From assembly GCA_902805845.1 (NCBI GenBank), contig CADCUI010000038.1, forward strand, positions 1 to 36,389: a stretch of 36,389 nt of DNA, read 5' to 3'. Each line of letters opens with the position of its first letter. Position 1 is the first letter of the stretch. The translations under genes were made by a program, and so were the position numbers. The DNA is from an uncultured Nocardioidaceae bacterium (lineage in GTDB: Bacteria > Actinomycetota > Actinomycetes > Propionibacteriales > Nocardioidaceae). The notes under the pieces are model-generated. The model was given only the letters and a program-made list of their open reading frames with translations, was not told where the DNA came from and ran no database searches. Below, piece after piece: positions 1 to 8,113 of this stretch.

Positions 1-85
1 GGGGGGCGAAGTGCTGGTCGGCGGTGCTGGTGATCACCCCATCGAGGTCGAACAGCACGGCGTCGTACCCGTCGAGTTCAGTCAT
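1..85 (-). CDS. pgmB: Beta-phosphoglucomutase family HAD hydrolase, 5' end only
   Basis: Only the first 28 codons are inside the window; the gene runs off the left edge. The N-terminus reads MTELDGYDAVLFDLDGVITS, the HAD motif I (DxDGV) in the form typical of beta-phosphoglucomutase, where the first Asp is the phosphorylated nucleophile. The enzyme converts beta-glucose 1-phosphate to glucose 6-phosphate in the cytoplasm. The ATG lies inside the last codons of the upstream GH65 gene (8-bp overlap), so the two are almost certainly co-transcribed and translationally coupled. That neighbour releases beta-glucose 1-phosphate, which supports the substrate. A generic HAD phosphatase cannot be excluded because the cap domain is not visible. 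Confidence 0.82.
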   Translation of the reverse strand, partial: MTELDGYDAVLFDLDGVITSTADQHFAP

Positions 86-2435
86 CTCCACTCATCTCCA
101 CCTCGATGCTCTGGCCGGCGCCCAGCTCCACGCCCTTGCCTCGGACTTGTATCGCAAGGTCCTCACCGTCGAGCAGCGCAATACTGATGCACTCGTGGGT
201 GATCGCGATGTCGAGTCGGCGATCACGGACCCGCAACTTGAACCGCAGCCGGCCCCACTCCTCAGGCAGCCGGGGGTCGAAAGATATCTCGCCGTCGTGG
301 TCGCGTAGCCCGCCGAAGCCGTACACCAACGCCATCCACACCCCGCCGGTCGATGCGATGTGCACACCTTGGTCGGTGTTCTGCGCCACGTCGGCCAGGT
401 CCATGAAGAGCGCGAGCCGGAAGTGACGCATGGCATGCTGCGCTTCGCCCACCTCGGCCGCGACGATGCTGTGCACGGGCGGGGACAGCGAGGAGTCGCT
501 GGTGGTCAGAGGGTCGTAGTAGTCGAAGTTCCGCCGCTTCTGCTCGAGCCCGAACTCGTTGCCAAGCAGGAACATCGCAAGCACGACGTCGGCCTGCTTG
601 ATCACCTGGTGCCGGTAGATGACCAAGGGGTGATAGTGCAGCAGAAGCGGGTAGTTCTCCTCGGGCGTGCTGTCGAAGTCCCAGACCTCCCGTTCGAGGA
701 ACTGCGCGTCCTGGGGGTTGATGCCCCGCTGCTCGTCATACGGCACGTGCATCATCTCGGCGGCGCGGCGCCACTCGGCTGTCTCCCCGTCGTCGATGCC
801 GACGTCATGGCACAGCTGTCCGTAGCGGTCAACGTCGGTGTCCCGCAGCTCCTCGATCACGGTGGCCGCGTAGTTGAGGTTCAACCGGGCCATCAGGTTG
901 GTGAAGGCGTTGTCATTGACGACGGTGGTGTACTCGTCCGGCCCGGTGACGGTGAACAGGTGGAACTTTCCTTCCGCGTCATAGTGGCCCAGGTCCGCCC
1001 ACATCCGCGCGGTCCCGACCAACAGATCGACGCCCTCCTTCAAAAGCGTGCGACGGTCGCCGGTGACGTCGATGTACCTCTTGAGGGCGTACGCGATGTC
1101 GGCGTCGAGGTGGTACTGAGCCGTTCCGGCCTGGTAATAGGCCGAGGCTTCCTCGCCGGCGATGGTTCGCCACGGGAAGAGCGCGCCCGCCAGGTTGAGC
1201 TCGGATGCCCTGGCGCGAGCCGTGCCGAGCATGCCGTGGCGGAAGTGAAGCAAGTTCTTGGCGGTCCGCGGCTCGGTGTAGCACAGGAACGGCAGCACGA
1301 ACGTCTCGATGTCCCAGAAGTAGTGTCCCTCGTAGCCAGGCCCGGTGAGCCCCTTGGCCGGCACGCCGGTGCCCTCGGCGCGCGCGGTCGCTTGGAAGAG
1401 CTGGAAGAGGTTCCAGCGCACGGCCTGCTGCACCTGCTTGTCGCCCTCGACCTCCACGTCGCTGCGTTCCCAGAAGTCGTCCAGCACGGCGCGCTGACTG
1501 GCGATGAGGTCCTCGAAACCGCCGGACACGGCGCGCCACAGAACCCTGGCCGCACGGCCGACCAGCTCCGCGGGGGCCACGCTGCGCGACGTGTGGTAGG
1601 CGGCGTACTTGATCAGCCGGATCGGCACGTCCGGCTGGGCCTCGACGATGTAGGTCACCTCACCGACGTCCTCCGAGCACTCGCTGTGCACCTGGTAGTC
1701 GTTGTCGGTCTCCATCACGTGATCCACGCCGCATCCGAGCGTCATGCGGCTGTTGGTGGTGCGGTAGCCGAAGAGCAGGCGCTCACCCTCCGCCCGGTGC
1801 AGCACGTTGCGCAGCGCCTTGCCCACGTGACGGACCCGAGGATCGATGTTCCCCGGAGCGACGCGCTCCTCGTCGTCATGGTTGCGTAGCTGCGAGGTGA
1901 TCACCACCGGTGCCGACCCGTTGAGCATGCGGACCTCATACTCGTACGCGGCCAGGTGGCGCTGTCGGAGCGACGTCAGCCGTCGAGACCGGATCTCGAC
2001 TCGTTTGCCGGACGGCGTCTCCCAGATGAGGCGACGGCTCAGCGTGCCCTCCCGGAAGTCCAGCACCCGCTCGTAGTCCGACGTCGGCGCGGTCGGCAGG
2101 AACAGTGGCTCGTCATCGACGTACAGCTGGATCAGCTTGGTGTCCGGCACATCCACGATCGTCTGGCCGGTCTGCGCCAGACCGAAGGCCTCCTCGGCGT
2201 GCGCGATGGGCCACGTCTCGTGGAACCCTGCGACCAACGTGCTGTGCTCGTGCGCCGGGCGTCCCTCGTCGTGGTTGCCACGCAGCCCGAGGTACCCGTT
2301 GGCCACGCTGAACAATGACTCTGTCTGGCCCAGCCGCTTCTCGGTGAATCGCCTTTCAACCAGGCGCCACGGATCGTCGTACGGGAAGTCATGGCGAGGA
2401 AGCAGGTCAGGGGTTCGGCGCCGCATTCGAAACAT
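78..2435 (-). CDS. Glycoside hydrolase family 65 (maltose/trehalose/kojibiose phosphorylase type)
   Basis: 785 aa, full length for GH65. The family performs inverting phosphorolysis of alpha-glucobioses to beta-glucose 1-phosphate plus glucose in the cytoplasm. Visible signatures are the N-terminal beta-sandwich entry (DPWRLVERRF, residues 21-30), the (alpha/alpha)6 barrel motif HYFWDIET (371-378), the GPDEY motif (498-502) whose Glu501 is the expected general acid, and KQAD (613-616), the phosphate-site region that separates phosphorylases from hydrolases. It overlaps the beta-phosphoglucomutase gene downstream by 8 bp, giving a phosphorylase plus mutase unit that feeds glucose 6-phosphate into glycolysis. 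The disaccharide used (maltose, trehalose, kojibiose or nigerose) cannot be decided from the motifs I can see. Confidence 0.93.
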   Translation of the reverse strand: MFRMRRRTPDLLPRHDFPYDDPWRLVERRFTEKRLGQTESLFSVANGYLGLRGNHDEGRPAHEHSTLVAGFHETWPIAHAEEAFGLAQTGQTIVDVPDTKLIQLYVDDEPLFLPTAPTSDYERVLDFREGTLSRRLIWETPSGKRVEIRSRRLTSLRQRHLAAYEYEVRMLNGSAPVVITSQLRNHDDEERVAPGNIDPRVRHVGKALRNVLHRAEGERLLFGYRTTNSRMTLGCGVDHVMETDNDYQVHSECSEDVGEVTYIVEAQPDVPIRLIKYAAYHTSRSVAPAELVGRAARVLWRAVSGGFEDLIASQRAVLDDFWERSDVEVEGDKQVQQAVRWNLFQLFQATARAEGTGVPAKGLTGPGYEGHYFWDIETFVLPFLCYTEPRTAKNLLHFRHGMLGTARARASELNLAGALFPWRTIAGEEASAYYQAGTAQYHLDADIAYALKRYIDVTGDRRTLLKEGVDLLVGTARMWADLGHYDAEGKFHLFTVTGPDEYTTVVNDNAFTNLMARLNLNYAATVIEELRDTDVDRYGQLCHDVGIDDGETAEWRRAAEMMHVPYDEQRGINPQDAQFLEREVWDFDSTPEENYPLLLHYHPLVIYRHQVIKQADVVLAMFLLGNEFGLEQKRRNFDYYDPLTTSDSSLSPPVHSIVAAEVGEAQHAMRHFRLALFMDLADVAQNTDQGVHIASTGGVWMALVYGFGGLRDHDGEISFDPRLPEEWGRLRFKLRVRDRRLDIAITHECISIALLDGEDLAIQVRGKGVELGAGQSIEVEMSGDD

Positions 2436-2534
2436 GGTGTCAGACCTCGAGCGGCTCCTGCCGGACGCCTCGCGAGCTGAAGGAGCCGGAATGTTGCCTT
2501 GCCCATCCGAGCCCGATCCGGTTTCGGCGTGCTG

Positions 2535-3098
2535 TCACCGGGGACTCGCTTCGTGGGGCACCTGGTTGGCGTCGATGGACGCACGCTCCGCCGCGCTCAA
2601 TCCCGCGGCCGCCAGGATCCGCTGAAGGATCGCGTTCTTGCCGCGGCCGTACTCGGCGATGTTCATGGCGGCGGCTCCCGCACGCCGCTTCACCTCCGCG
2701 TACTCGTCGCGAAGGGCTGGATTCTTCCTGAGTGTGTCACGGACGGCGAGGTGGTTGCGGAGAGCCAGCGAACCATCGATGACGACGTAGGTATTGGTTC
2801 CAGCCAGTCGCTGCGGTTCCTTGAACGCCCACCTCTGCGGGATGCCGAGGTCACCGAGCGGCTCGTAGTCAAGATCGACCAACGTGTTCGACGCCTCAGG
2901 CACGTCCTGTTCGGCGACCACGATGTCGCAGTCGATGATCGGTTTCGCGGCCAGTCCGGGAACCGCCGTGCTGCCGACATGCTCGATGGCCACAACCGGC
3001 ACACCGGCGACTGCCATCCTGTCCGCGTACAGCCGCCGCAACTGCTCGAATCGCTCCGGCCATGTGGGGTCATACTGGACGACTCGAATCACGAGCAA
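2535..3098 (-). CDS. GrpB family protein (UPF0157, nucleotidyltransferase-like)
   Basis: 187 aa, the usual GrpB length. The protein starts with the family pattern VVQYDPTWPERFEQL and carries the hallmark EHVGSTAVPGLAAKPIID at about 39-56, which resembles the GS motif and following acidic residues of nucleotidyltransferase-fold enzymes. The biochemical function is not established; some relatives sit next to dephospho-CoA kinase, but no such gene is seen here. The ATG start is at the first conserved residues. It lies between GH65 and a P-loop kinase, all on the same strand, with gaps of 99 and 148 bp, so it may have its own promoter. Confidence 0.9.
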   Translation of the reverse strand: MLVIRVVQYDPTWPERFEQLRRLYADRMAVAGVPVVAIEHVGSTAVPGLAAKPIIDCDIVVAEQDVPEASNTLVDLDYEPLGDLGIPQRWAFKEPQRLAGTNTYVVIDGSLALRNHLAVRDTLRKNPALRDEYAEVKRRAGAAAMNIAEYGRGKNAILQRILAAAGLSAAERASIDANQVPHEASPR

Positions 3099-3246
3099 CA
3101 GCCTACGGACGCAAGACGCGTGGCCTGCTCACCGGCGGCTGGAGCTCCGTACATCGGTGGTGAACGCGCGGCGTGACCGGATCACCTGTGGAGCCGGACG
3201 GCCGCACCTCTCCATCTGCCGCAGCCGAACCCCAAGGCTCACCGAG

Positions 3247-3807
3247 TCACCCTCGACCTGAGCTTGACCGTAGGAGAGCCGAGAGGCGAGCGTACGAGGC
3301 GTCGCTGCCGGCACCCGAAGTAGCGAGACGCAACGCATTGGGACGATGATCGAGATAGACGAGGAAGTCCCCGTTGATCGTGCGCAGGAGGTCATCACCG
3401 CCCTGAGCGTCGACCGCCTGCGTGACGTGTCGGTCCAGGTGAGACTCCTCGGCCCTCCTGCGGAACCGTGTGATCTGTTCCTCAGGATCGGCGAGAAGCG
3501 CCAGCTCGAGGTAGCCCGCGTTCGCGGTGCCGGCGGCGGCCTGGAACCGCTCGGCCTCCTCGATGCGCATGACCAGCTGCGGCATGACCACGTCGTATCC
3601 CGCCCGAAGGTGAGCGCCGGCCATGGCAACGGCGAGGTCGCGAGCTGGTCCCAAGAACCGGAAGAAGTCAGTCCGCCACCCGCCGATGAGAGACAGGACC
3701 ACGTCCGGGTCGAGGTTGAGGACGCCGGGGTGCTCGTCGACGTATCGCTGTGCCAGCGTTGACTTGCCCACTCCCGAGGGTCCGTTGAGGTGGATCAGGG
3801 TCGGCAC
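3247..3807 (-). CDS. AAA/P-loop kinase-like protein
   Basis: 186 aa. It begins directly with a Walker A loop, GPSGVGKST at residues 9-17, preceded by the beta strand TLIHLN, as in small-molecule kinases of the adenylate/shikimate kinase type. A possible Walker B-like strand is DVVMPQLV near 72-79. There is no lid CxxC and no recognised substrate motif, so the phosphate acceptor is unknown. Many actinomycetes carry such single-domain 'zeta toxin/chloramphenicol phosphotransferase-like' ATPases; that comparison is from memory of fold, not from a search. It is followed after 148 bp by the GrpB gene. The short N-terminus before the P-loop supports the chosen ATG. Confidence 0.82.
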   Translation of the reverse strand: MPTLIHLNGPSGVGKSTLAQRYVDEHPGVLNLDPDVVLSLIGGWRTDFFRFLGPARDLAVAMAGAHLRAGYDVVMPQLVMRIEEAERFQAAAGTANAGYLELALLADPEEQITRFRRRAEESHLDRHVTQAVDAQGGDDLLRTINGDFLVYLDHRPNALRLATSGAGSDASYARLSALLRSSSGRG

Positions 3808-3898
3808 GTGCCGAATCTATGCGGCAGGGCTCGCGCCGTCCCGAATGCGGGTCGTTCTTTCGCTTGGCGCAGCCGAGCTGACTGGTCCTGAGTTGAGG

Positions 3899-4612
3899 TC
3901 AGCGGGGCGTGAGGCTGAACTCATTGCCGTCGGGGTCCGCCAGCTCGACGGCGCCACCTCCGGCGCTGTCGAACCGGGTCGCTCCCAGAGTGAGTAGTCG
4001 GTCGACCTCGGTTGCCACGTCGCCCTCGCCAAGGATGAGGTCGAAGCGCTGCCGGTTCCTCCCGCGCTTCGGCGCCACGGGTGGTCCGCCCCACGCGATC
4101 TTGGTTCCACCGTGCGGGGACTGGATCGCGGTCTCCTGGTCCTCGTCCCACACCAGGGGCCAGCCCAGCGCCTCGGCCCAGAAGAGCCCGACGTGCCGGG
4201 TGCCGTCGCAGGCGAGCTCGCCAAGAAGGCCGGTGCCGGCCAGGAACGAGTTGCCGGGCTCGATCACGCAGAACTCGTTGCCTTCGGGATCGGCCAGCAC
4301 GACGTGTTGCTCCTCGGGCGACTGGCCGACGTCGAGGTGGCTGGCGCCGAGGTCCAGGGCGGCGGCAACGGTGTCCTGCTGAGCGGCGCGGCTGGTGCTG
4401 GTCAGGTGCAGGTGCACCCGGTTCGGGCCGACCTTCTCACCGCCGCTGCCTGCGAACCGCAGGCCGACCTGGGTCTCGGTCCCGGGCAGCAGCGCACCAC
4501 GGGGCTCCTCGATCACCACGCGTTGCAGAAGACCGGCCCAGAAGCCCGCGAGGCGAGCGGGGTCGTGCGCGTCGAGCGTCAGAGCGAGCAGTCGGGCGGG
4601 CACAACGGGCAT
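3899..4612 (-). CDS. VOC (glyoxalase/bleomycin resistance fold) protein, two tandem domains
   Basis: 237 aa made of two VOC modules. Module 1 (about 5-115) begins ALTLDAHDPARLAGFWAGLL and ends VLADPEGNEFCVIE; module 2 (about 120-237) ends ELADPDGNEFSLTP. The DPxGNEF ending is diagnostic of the fold and its Glu is a usual metal ligand position. Such actinobacterial proteins are often annotated as VOC family or glyoxalase-like without a known substrate. A second protein of the same two-module design lies at 28982-29701 in this window. The gene stands alone: 91 bp separate it from the downstream kinase gene and 71 bp from the upstream DUF4333 gene. Confidence 0.88.
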   Translation of the reverse strand: MPVVPARLLALTLDAHDPARLAGFWAGLLQRVVIEEPRGALLPGTETQVGLRFAGSGGEKVGPNRVHLHLTSTSRAAQQDTVAAALDLGASHLDVGQSPEEQHVVLADPEGNEFCVIEPGNSFLAGTGLLGELACDGTRHVGLFWAEALGWPLVWDEDQETAIQSPHGGTKIAWGGPPVAPKRGRNRQRFDLILGEGDVATEVDRLLTLGATRFDSAGGGAVELADPDGNEFSLTPR

Positions 4613-4683
4613 GCTAGACGCCGGCGAGCCACTAAGCAGGTCGCGTGCTGAGGCTGCCCGTAGCCCTCACGCACGGCCAGCGA

Positions 4684-5172
4684 TCAACCGATCCGCCACC
4701 AGCGCATCCCGCCGTCGCCCTGCAGCGACACGGTGACTCGATCTGTCGTTCCGTCGGGTCGAACCAGCTCGCACGAGAACATGCCCCCCGTCGAATCGTC
4801 GACGCGTTCGACGATGTCTGGGCACGTCACGTCAACCGGTACTCCGGTTTGATCCCGGAGATCTGACTCGATGTCACTCTCGATGAGGTCGACGCCCACC
4901 GATTCTGTGCCGTACTTCAACCACGTGACGGAAAGCGCGACGAGACCAAAGGCAAGAAGCAGCATGACCGACAGGGGCGCCACGTCCGGCCACCGAAAGG
5001 ACGCGGCGGCCGCAGCTGTGAGGAGGCCACCCGGCCAAAGGAACGACGGCTCACCGCCAAGCCAGCCGAGGAGCAGGAGGTATCCGGCGACGACGGCCAC
5101 GAGGGCACGTGCGGACCACGTGACCGCGGCTGCCGCGAGCGCGCTTCGGCGGTGGTCGTGCACCACTGTCAT
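4684..5172 (-). CDS. Membrane protein with C-terminal DUF4333-like domain
   Basis: 162 aa. The N-terminal part holds about three hydrophobic segments (roughly residues 20-40, 46-60 and 66-86), followed by a soluble tail. The tail has the DUF4333 pattern: an amphipathic helix (ESDIESDLRDQTG), a VDVTCPD cysteine site, a second cysteine in MFSCELVRPDG and a closing strand with RVTVSL. DUF4333 is a small domain of actinobacterial membrane or exported proteins, with two conserved cysteines that may pair outside the cell; its role is unknown. The ATG start has no strong ribosome binding site. Whether the tail faces the outside is inferred from the cysteine pair, not shown. Confidence 0.75.
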   Translation of the reverse strand: MTVVHDHRRSALAAAAVTWSARALVAVVAGYLLLLGWLGGEPSFLWPGGLLTAAAAASFRWPDVAPLSVMLLLAFGLVALSVTWLKYGTESVGVDLIESDIESDLRDQTGVPVDVTCPDIVERVDDSTGGMFSCELVRPDGTTDRVTVSLQGDGGMRWWRIG

Positions 5173-5223
5173 GACTCATTGGACCACTCAAGTCAACGTT
5201 GGAGTCAATCGCGCCGACCGAAG

Positions 5224-5844
5224 CTAGGGGCCCACGTGCGCCAGGTCGTCGGCGTGAGCAATGACCTCGGCGGCAGTCTCGTGGGGTGTGAGGGCCCCGG
5301 TGTCGAACCACCAGCCCACGGTCCCGAACTCGCTGCGCATCCCAGCCGTCAGGCTCTCGTAGTCGTCGAAGAAGAACTGCTCCTCCGGATGGCGGGTGGT
5401 GTTGCGATGCCGACACACGGAAATGCTGGGCGCCAGAACGATCAGCAAGACCCGTCGAGGGCTCAGGGCGCGGAGGAAGAAGTCGAGCTGCGAACGATCT
5501 GGAAGAACCCCGTCGATGACGGGCGTGAAGCGTGAGTCGGCGAAGTTCGCCGCGAGGGCACTGAGGTTCTTGTTGCAGAGCCGGACCTGGCGAGCGGCCT
5601 CGTCGGCCGGTTCTCCGAGGGCCCACACCCGGCCACTGACAATCAGCTCGTTGACGAAGTCGCCGTCCAACACCGCCGCTCGGGCGAGTCGCTGTGCCAC
5701 CAGGTGGGCCACCGTCGACTTTCCGGCGCCAGGTGCTCCCGTGATGATCAGGCAGCATTCACCGTTGTCCAGGGTTCCGCCCAGGGCGTCCGCCACCACT
5801 CCTGGCACCTTAGGCGACCGCAGTCTGGTCAGGCCCTCAACCAC
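5224..5844 (-). CDS. P-loop nucleotide kinase-like ATPase
   Basis: 206 aa. Walker A GAPGAGKST lies at residues 36-44 after the strand CLIITG, followed by DGDFVNELI, a typical acceptor-side acidic motif of small-molecule kinases. A later stretch, RRVLLIVLAPSISVCRHRN, resembles the Arg-bearing region after Walker B, and the protein ends in conserved-looking aromatic and acidic residues (WWFDTG). The substrate is unknown. The start overlaps the upstream acetyltransferase gene by 16 bp, so the two are very likely co-translated. The 30 residues before the P-loop are longer than usual, and an internal GTG might be the true start. It is distinct in sequence from the kinase at 3247-3807. Confidence 0.82.
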   Translation of the reverse strand: MVEGLTRLRSPKVPGVVADALGGTLDNGECCLIITGAPGAGKSTVAHLVAQRLARAAVLDGDFVNELIVSGRVWALGEPADEAARQVRLCNKNLSALAANFADSRFTPVIDGVLPDRSQLDFFLRALSPRRVLLIVLAPSISVCRHRNTTRHPEEQFFFDDYESLTAGMRSEFGTVGWWFDTGALTPHETAAEVIAHADDLAHVGP

Positions 5845-6632
5845 GCGGTCCAGCGCTCCAGTGGCAGGTAGCCCATCCGTTCGTACGTCGGTCGGCCGTC
5901 GTCACTGGAGACCAGGACAGCTGGTACTTCGGGGCCGGCCAGGGTCGCTGCCCACGTGACCGCTGCACCCGCGCCCTTCCCCCGGGCGGCGGGGAGCGTC
6001 GCGACGTACTCGACCAGGGTCGCCCCGGCAGCCTGATGGGCGGCCGCCACGGAGACCGGCTCGTCGTCGACGTACCCCAGCCACACCCGGGTGGCCCCTC
6101 CGAGGAGACCGCGTTGCAGCACGCTGCCCGGTGTGCTGCCGGGCATGGGGTAGCCGGCGATCAACACGCCTTCAGCCAGGGCGAGGTCCGACTCGTCGCC
6201 CACCTCGACCACGCGTACGCCTTCGGGGTCGCGGTTCGGACGGGGGGCCGGGAAGCGCACCATCAGCGGGGGGTGGCCGAGGAGGGCGAGACCGTGCGGA
6301 GCCAGATCCGGTCCGAGCCAGGGGTTGAGGAGGAAGTAGGGCGTCGGCGCAGGGATCAGGTCGGCGATCTCGGCGACGAGAGAAGCTGCGTCTGACTCGG
6401 GAACGGGCTGGGTGAGGATCACCGGGTTCGTCAGCTCCCCGGTGTCACCGACGTGAGCGCCGGACCAGCGGTCTGTGCGGCGTGAGGGGCGCCCCAGCGC
6501 CGAGGCGACGGCGACCGGCCACGACGCGTGCACCAGGACCGCTCGCCGCTTGAACGTGTCATCAGGCGGCGTGTCCGGCTCCCACCCGTCGGTCAGGTGC
6601 TCGCCCTCGCCAGGGAGCATCGACTCGCTCAT
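5829..6632 (-). CDS. GNAT family N-acetyltransferase
   Basis: 267 aa with the ATG start at MSESMLPGEG. An upstream in-frame ATG at 6686 adds 18 residues of Arg/Pro-rich sequence that look non-coding, so it was not used. The C-terminal half has the GNAT acetyl-CoA site: VEYVATLPAARGKGAGAAVT carries the R/Q-x-x-G-x-G/A loop (RGKGAG), followed by a strand (AVLVSSDDG) and the closing helix YERMGYLPLERW. The N-terminal half has little recognisable homology and may be a degenerate second GNAT domain. The acceptor substrate is unknown. It overlaps the P-loop kinase gene downstream by 16 bp, suggesting a functional pair (acetyltransferase plus kinase). Confidence 0.85.
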   Translation of the reverse strand: MSESMLPGEGEHLTDGWEPDTPPDDTFKRRAVLVHASWPVAVASALGRPSRRTDRWSGAHVGDTGELTNPVILTQPVPESDAASLVAEIADLIPAPTPYFLLNPWLGPDLAPHGLALLGHPPLMVRFPAPRPNRDPEGVRVVEVGDESDLALAEGVLIAGYPMPGSTPGSVLQRGLLGGATRVWLGYVDDEPVSVAAAHQAAGATLVEYVATLPAARGKGAGAAVTWAATLAGPEVPAVLVSSDDGRPTYERMGYLPLERWTAWLRA

Positions 6633-6780
6633 GGCTCCATAGTGGCCCGCCGATGGCGCCCGTAGAAGGCGCGGAACGGGACCCATGGCCGGCCACGGCA
6701 GTCAGATGACCGATGTTCGCTGCTCCCCCTGCATGGATGATCGACGGTGACCGGCACCGCCGACGATCCGAGGCCAGCCC

Positions 6781-7383
6781 ATGAATGCGCTCTCAGAAGG
6801 CTTCTCCGGTCACCGGGCGGCGGACGCTGTCCCGTTGCCGCCGGGCCAGTACCTGACCCGCGACTTCCCCGTGCTCTCAGCGGGACCCACCCCGGTCATC
6901 CACCGTCGCGCCTGGGAGTTCAGCGTCGTCTCCGAGGCAGGGGAGCGCCACCACTGGGACTTCGCCACCCTGCTCGAGCTCGGGAGCGAGCAGATCGACA
7001 TCGACCTCCACTGCGTGACGGGCTGGTCGAAGCTGGGCACCCGCTGGGGCGGTGTTCCCGTGGACGCCCTGATGGAGCAGGTGGGTTCGACCGCCGCCGA
7101 GCATGTGCTCGCCCACTCGTACGGCGGGTACACCACGAACGTGCCGCTGGCGGACCTGCTCGGCGGACGGGCCTGGCTGGCCCACGAGTACGACGGAGCC
7201 CCGTTGTCGCCTGAGCACGGTGGTCCGGTTCGGCTGCTGGTCCCCCACCTCTACCTGTGGAAGAGCGCCAAGTGGCTGCGCCAGCTCGAGCTCACCCTCG
7301 AGTCGGAGTCCGGGTTCTGGGAGCGACTCGGCTATCACTCCTACGGAGACCCATGGCAAGAACAGCGGTACTGGGGCGACTGA
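6781..7383 (+). CDS. Soluble sulfite-oxidase-fold molybdopterin-dependent oxidoreductase
   Basis: 200 aa. The core DIDLHCVTGWSKLGTRWGGV (about 74-92) is the molybdenum-cofactor site of the sulfite oxidase/YedY family, with Cys78 the expected Mo ligand; HSYGGYTTNVPL (112-122) and the LRLLVPHLYLWKS-like strand near 151-163 complete the fold. There is no Tat or Sec signal, no haem domain and no membrane anchor, so the enzyme should be cytoplasmic, unlike periplasmic MsrP. The substrate is unknown. The downstream FNR-type gene overlaps by 31 bp and its product is the likely electron donor. The ATG has only a weak ribosome binding site, and a slightly different start is possible. Confidence 0.9.
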   Translation: MNALSEGFSGHRAADAVPLPPGQYLTRDFPVLSAGPTPVIHRRAWEFSVVSEAGERHHWDFATLLELGSEQIDIDLHCVTGWSKLGTRWGGVPVDALMEQVGSTAAEHVLAHSYGGYTTNVPLADLLGGRAWLAHEYDGAPLSPEHGGPVRLLVPHLYLWKSAKWLRQLELTLESESGFWERLGYHSYGDPWQEQRYWGD

Positions 7384-8108
7384 CCTGGCAGTCGGCGACG
7401 CTCGAGGGCGTGCGTCGTGAGACCGCCACCGCGCGTACGCTGACGCTCGCCGTGCGGGGCTGGCAGGGGCACAAGCCGGGCCAGCACGTGGACGTGCGGC
7501 TGACCGCGGCCGGTGGCTACACAGCGCAACGCGCGTACTCGATCGCCTCGGCGCCCACGGCCGACACCCTGGAGCTCACCGTCGAGGCGACTCCGGGTGG
7601 CGAGGTCTCCCCGTTCCTCGCCCAGATGGCCGAACCGGGGGTGGCCCTCGAGGTCCGAGGACCCCTCGGAGGCTGGTTCGTGTGGTCGCCGACCGAGCAG
7701 CAACCCGTCCAGCTGATCGGTGGCGGCAGCGGCGTGGTGCCGTTGATGAGCATGCTGCGCACCCACCGAGCCGTCCGTCATCCCTCGACGATGTGGCTGC
7801 TGTACTCCGCGCGCTTCCCCGAAGCCGTGCTCTTCTCCCATGAGCTGGCCGCAGCTGGCGACCCCGCCGACGGCGCCGACCGCGCCACGCTCGTCTACTC
7901 GCGGCGTTCCCCGGCAGGCGACGCCAGGCAGCCGCACCGGATCGACGCGCGGGACGTCGCCGCCCACGTGCTCGCACCGGAGGACGCACCGCGCTGCTAC
8001 GTCTGTGGACCCACGCCGTTCGTGGAGGCGGTCATCGCCTTGTTGCTTCTCGCGGGCCACGACCCGGAACTGATTCGCGCCGAACGGTTCGGCGCAGGGA
8101 GGACCTGA
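7353..8108 (+). CDS. Ferredoxin-NADP reductase-type flavoprotein (FAD/NAD(P)H, no iron-sulfur domain)
   Basis: 251 aa. FAD is expected to bind at RAYSIAS (60-66), with a phosphate-contacting PGGEVSPF loop after it; NAD(P)H binds at LIGGGSGVVPLMSML (121-135) and the C-terminal CYVCGPTPFVE (215-225). There is no CxxxxCxxC plant-type ferredoxin domain, so electrons must leave to a partner. The ATG at 7353 was chosen because GGAG sits 5 nt upstream. An upstream extension to 7257 lies wholly inside the molybdoenzyme gene in another frame and looks non-coding. The 31-bp overlap with the molybdoenzyme gene and the 5-bp gap to the next gene mark an operon, in which this protein probably reduces the molybdoenzyme. 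Confidence 0.92.
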   Translation: MARTAVLGRLTWQSATLEGVRRETATARTLTLAVRGWQGHKPGQHVDVRLTAAGGYTAQRAYSIASAPTADTLELTVEATPGGEVSPFLAQMAEPGVALEVRGPLGGWFVWSPTEQQPVQLIGGGSGVVPLMSMLRTHRAVRHPSTMWLLYSARFPEAVLFSHELAAAGDPADGADRATLVYSRRSPAGDARQPHRIDARDVAAHVLAPEDAPRCYVCGPTPFVEAVIALLLLAGHDPELIRAERFGAGRT

Positions 8109-8113
8109 CCGAC

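Noticed and set aside
360-1889. 509-aa plus-strand open frame
   Set aside because: It lies antisense to the GH65 gene, its translation is low-complexity Val/Arg/Gly-rich sequence with no domain, and the GH65 frame has clear motifs. GC-rich antisense frames stay open by codon bias.
7257-7352. Upstream extension of the flavoprotein gene
   Set aside because: It lies in another frame of the molybdoenzyme gene, is Arg-rich, and the ATG at 7353 has its own GGAG site.
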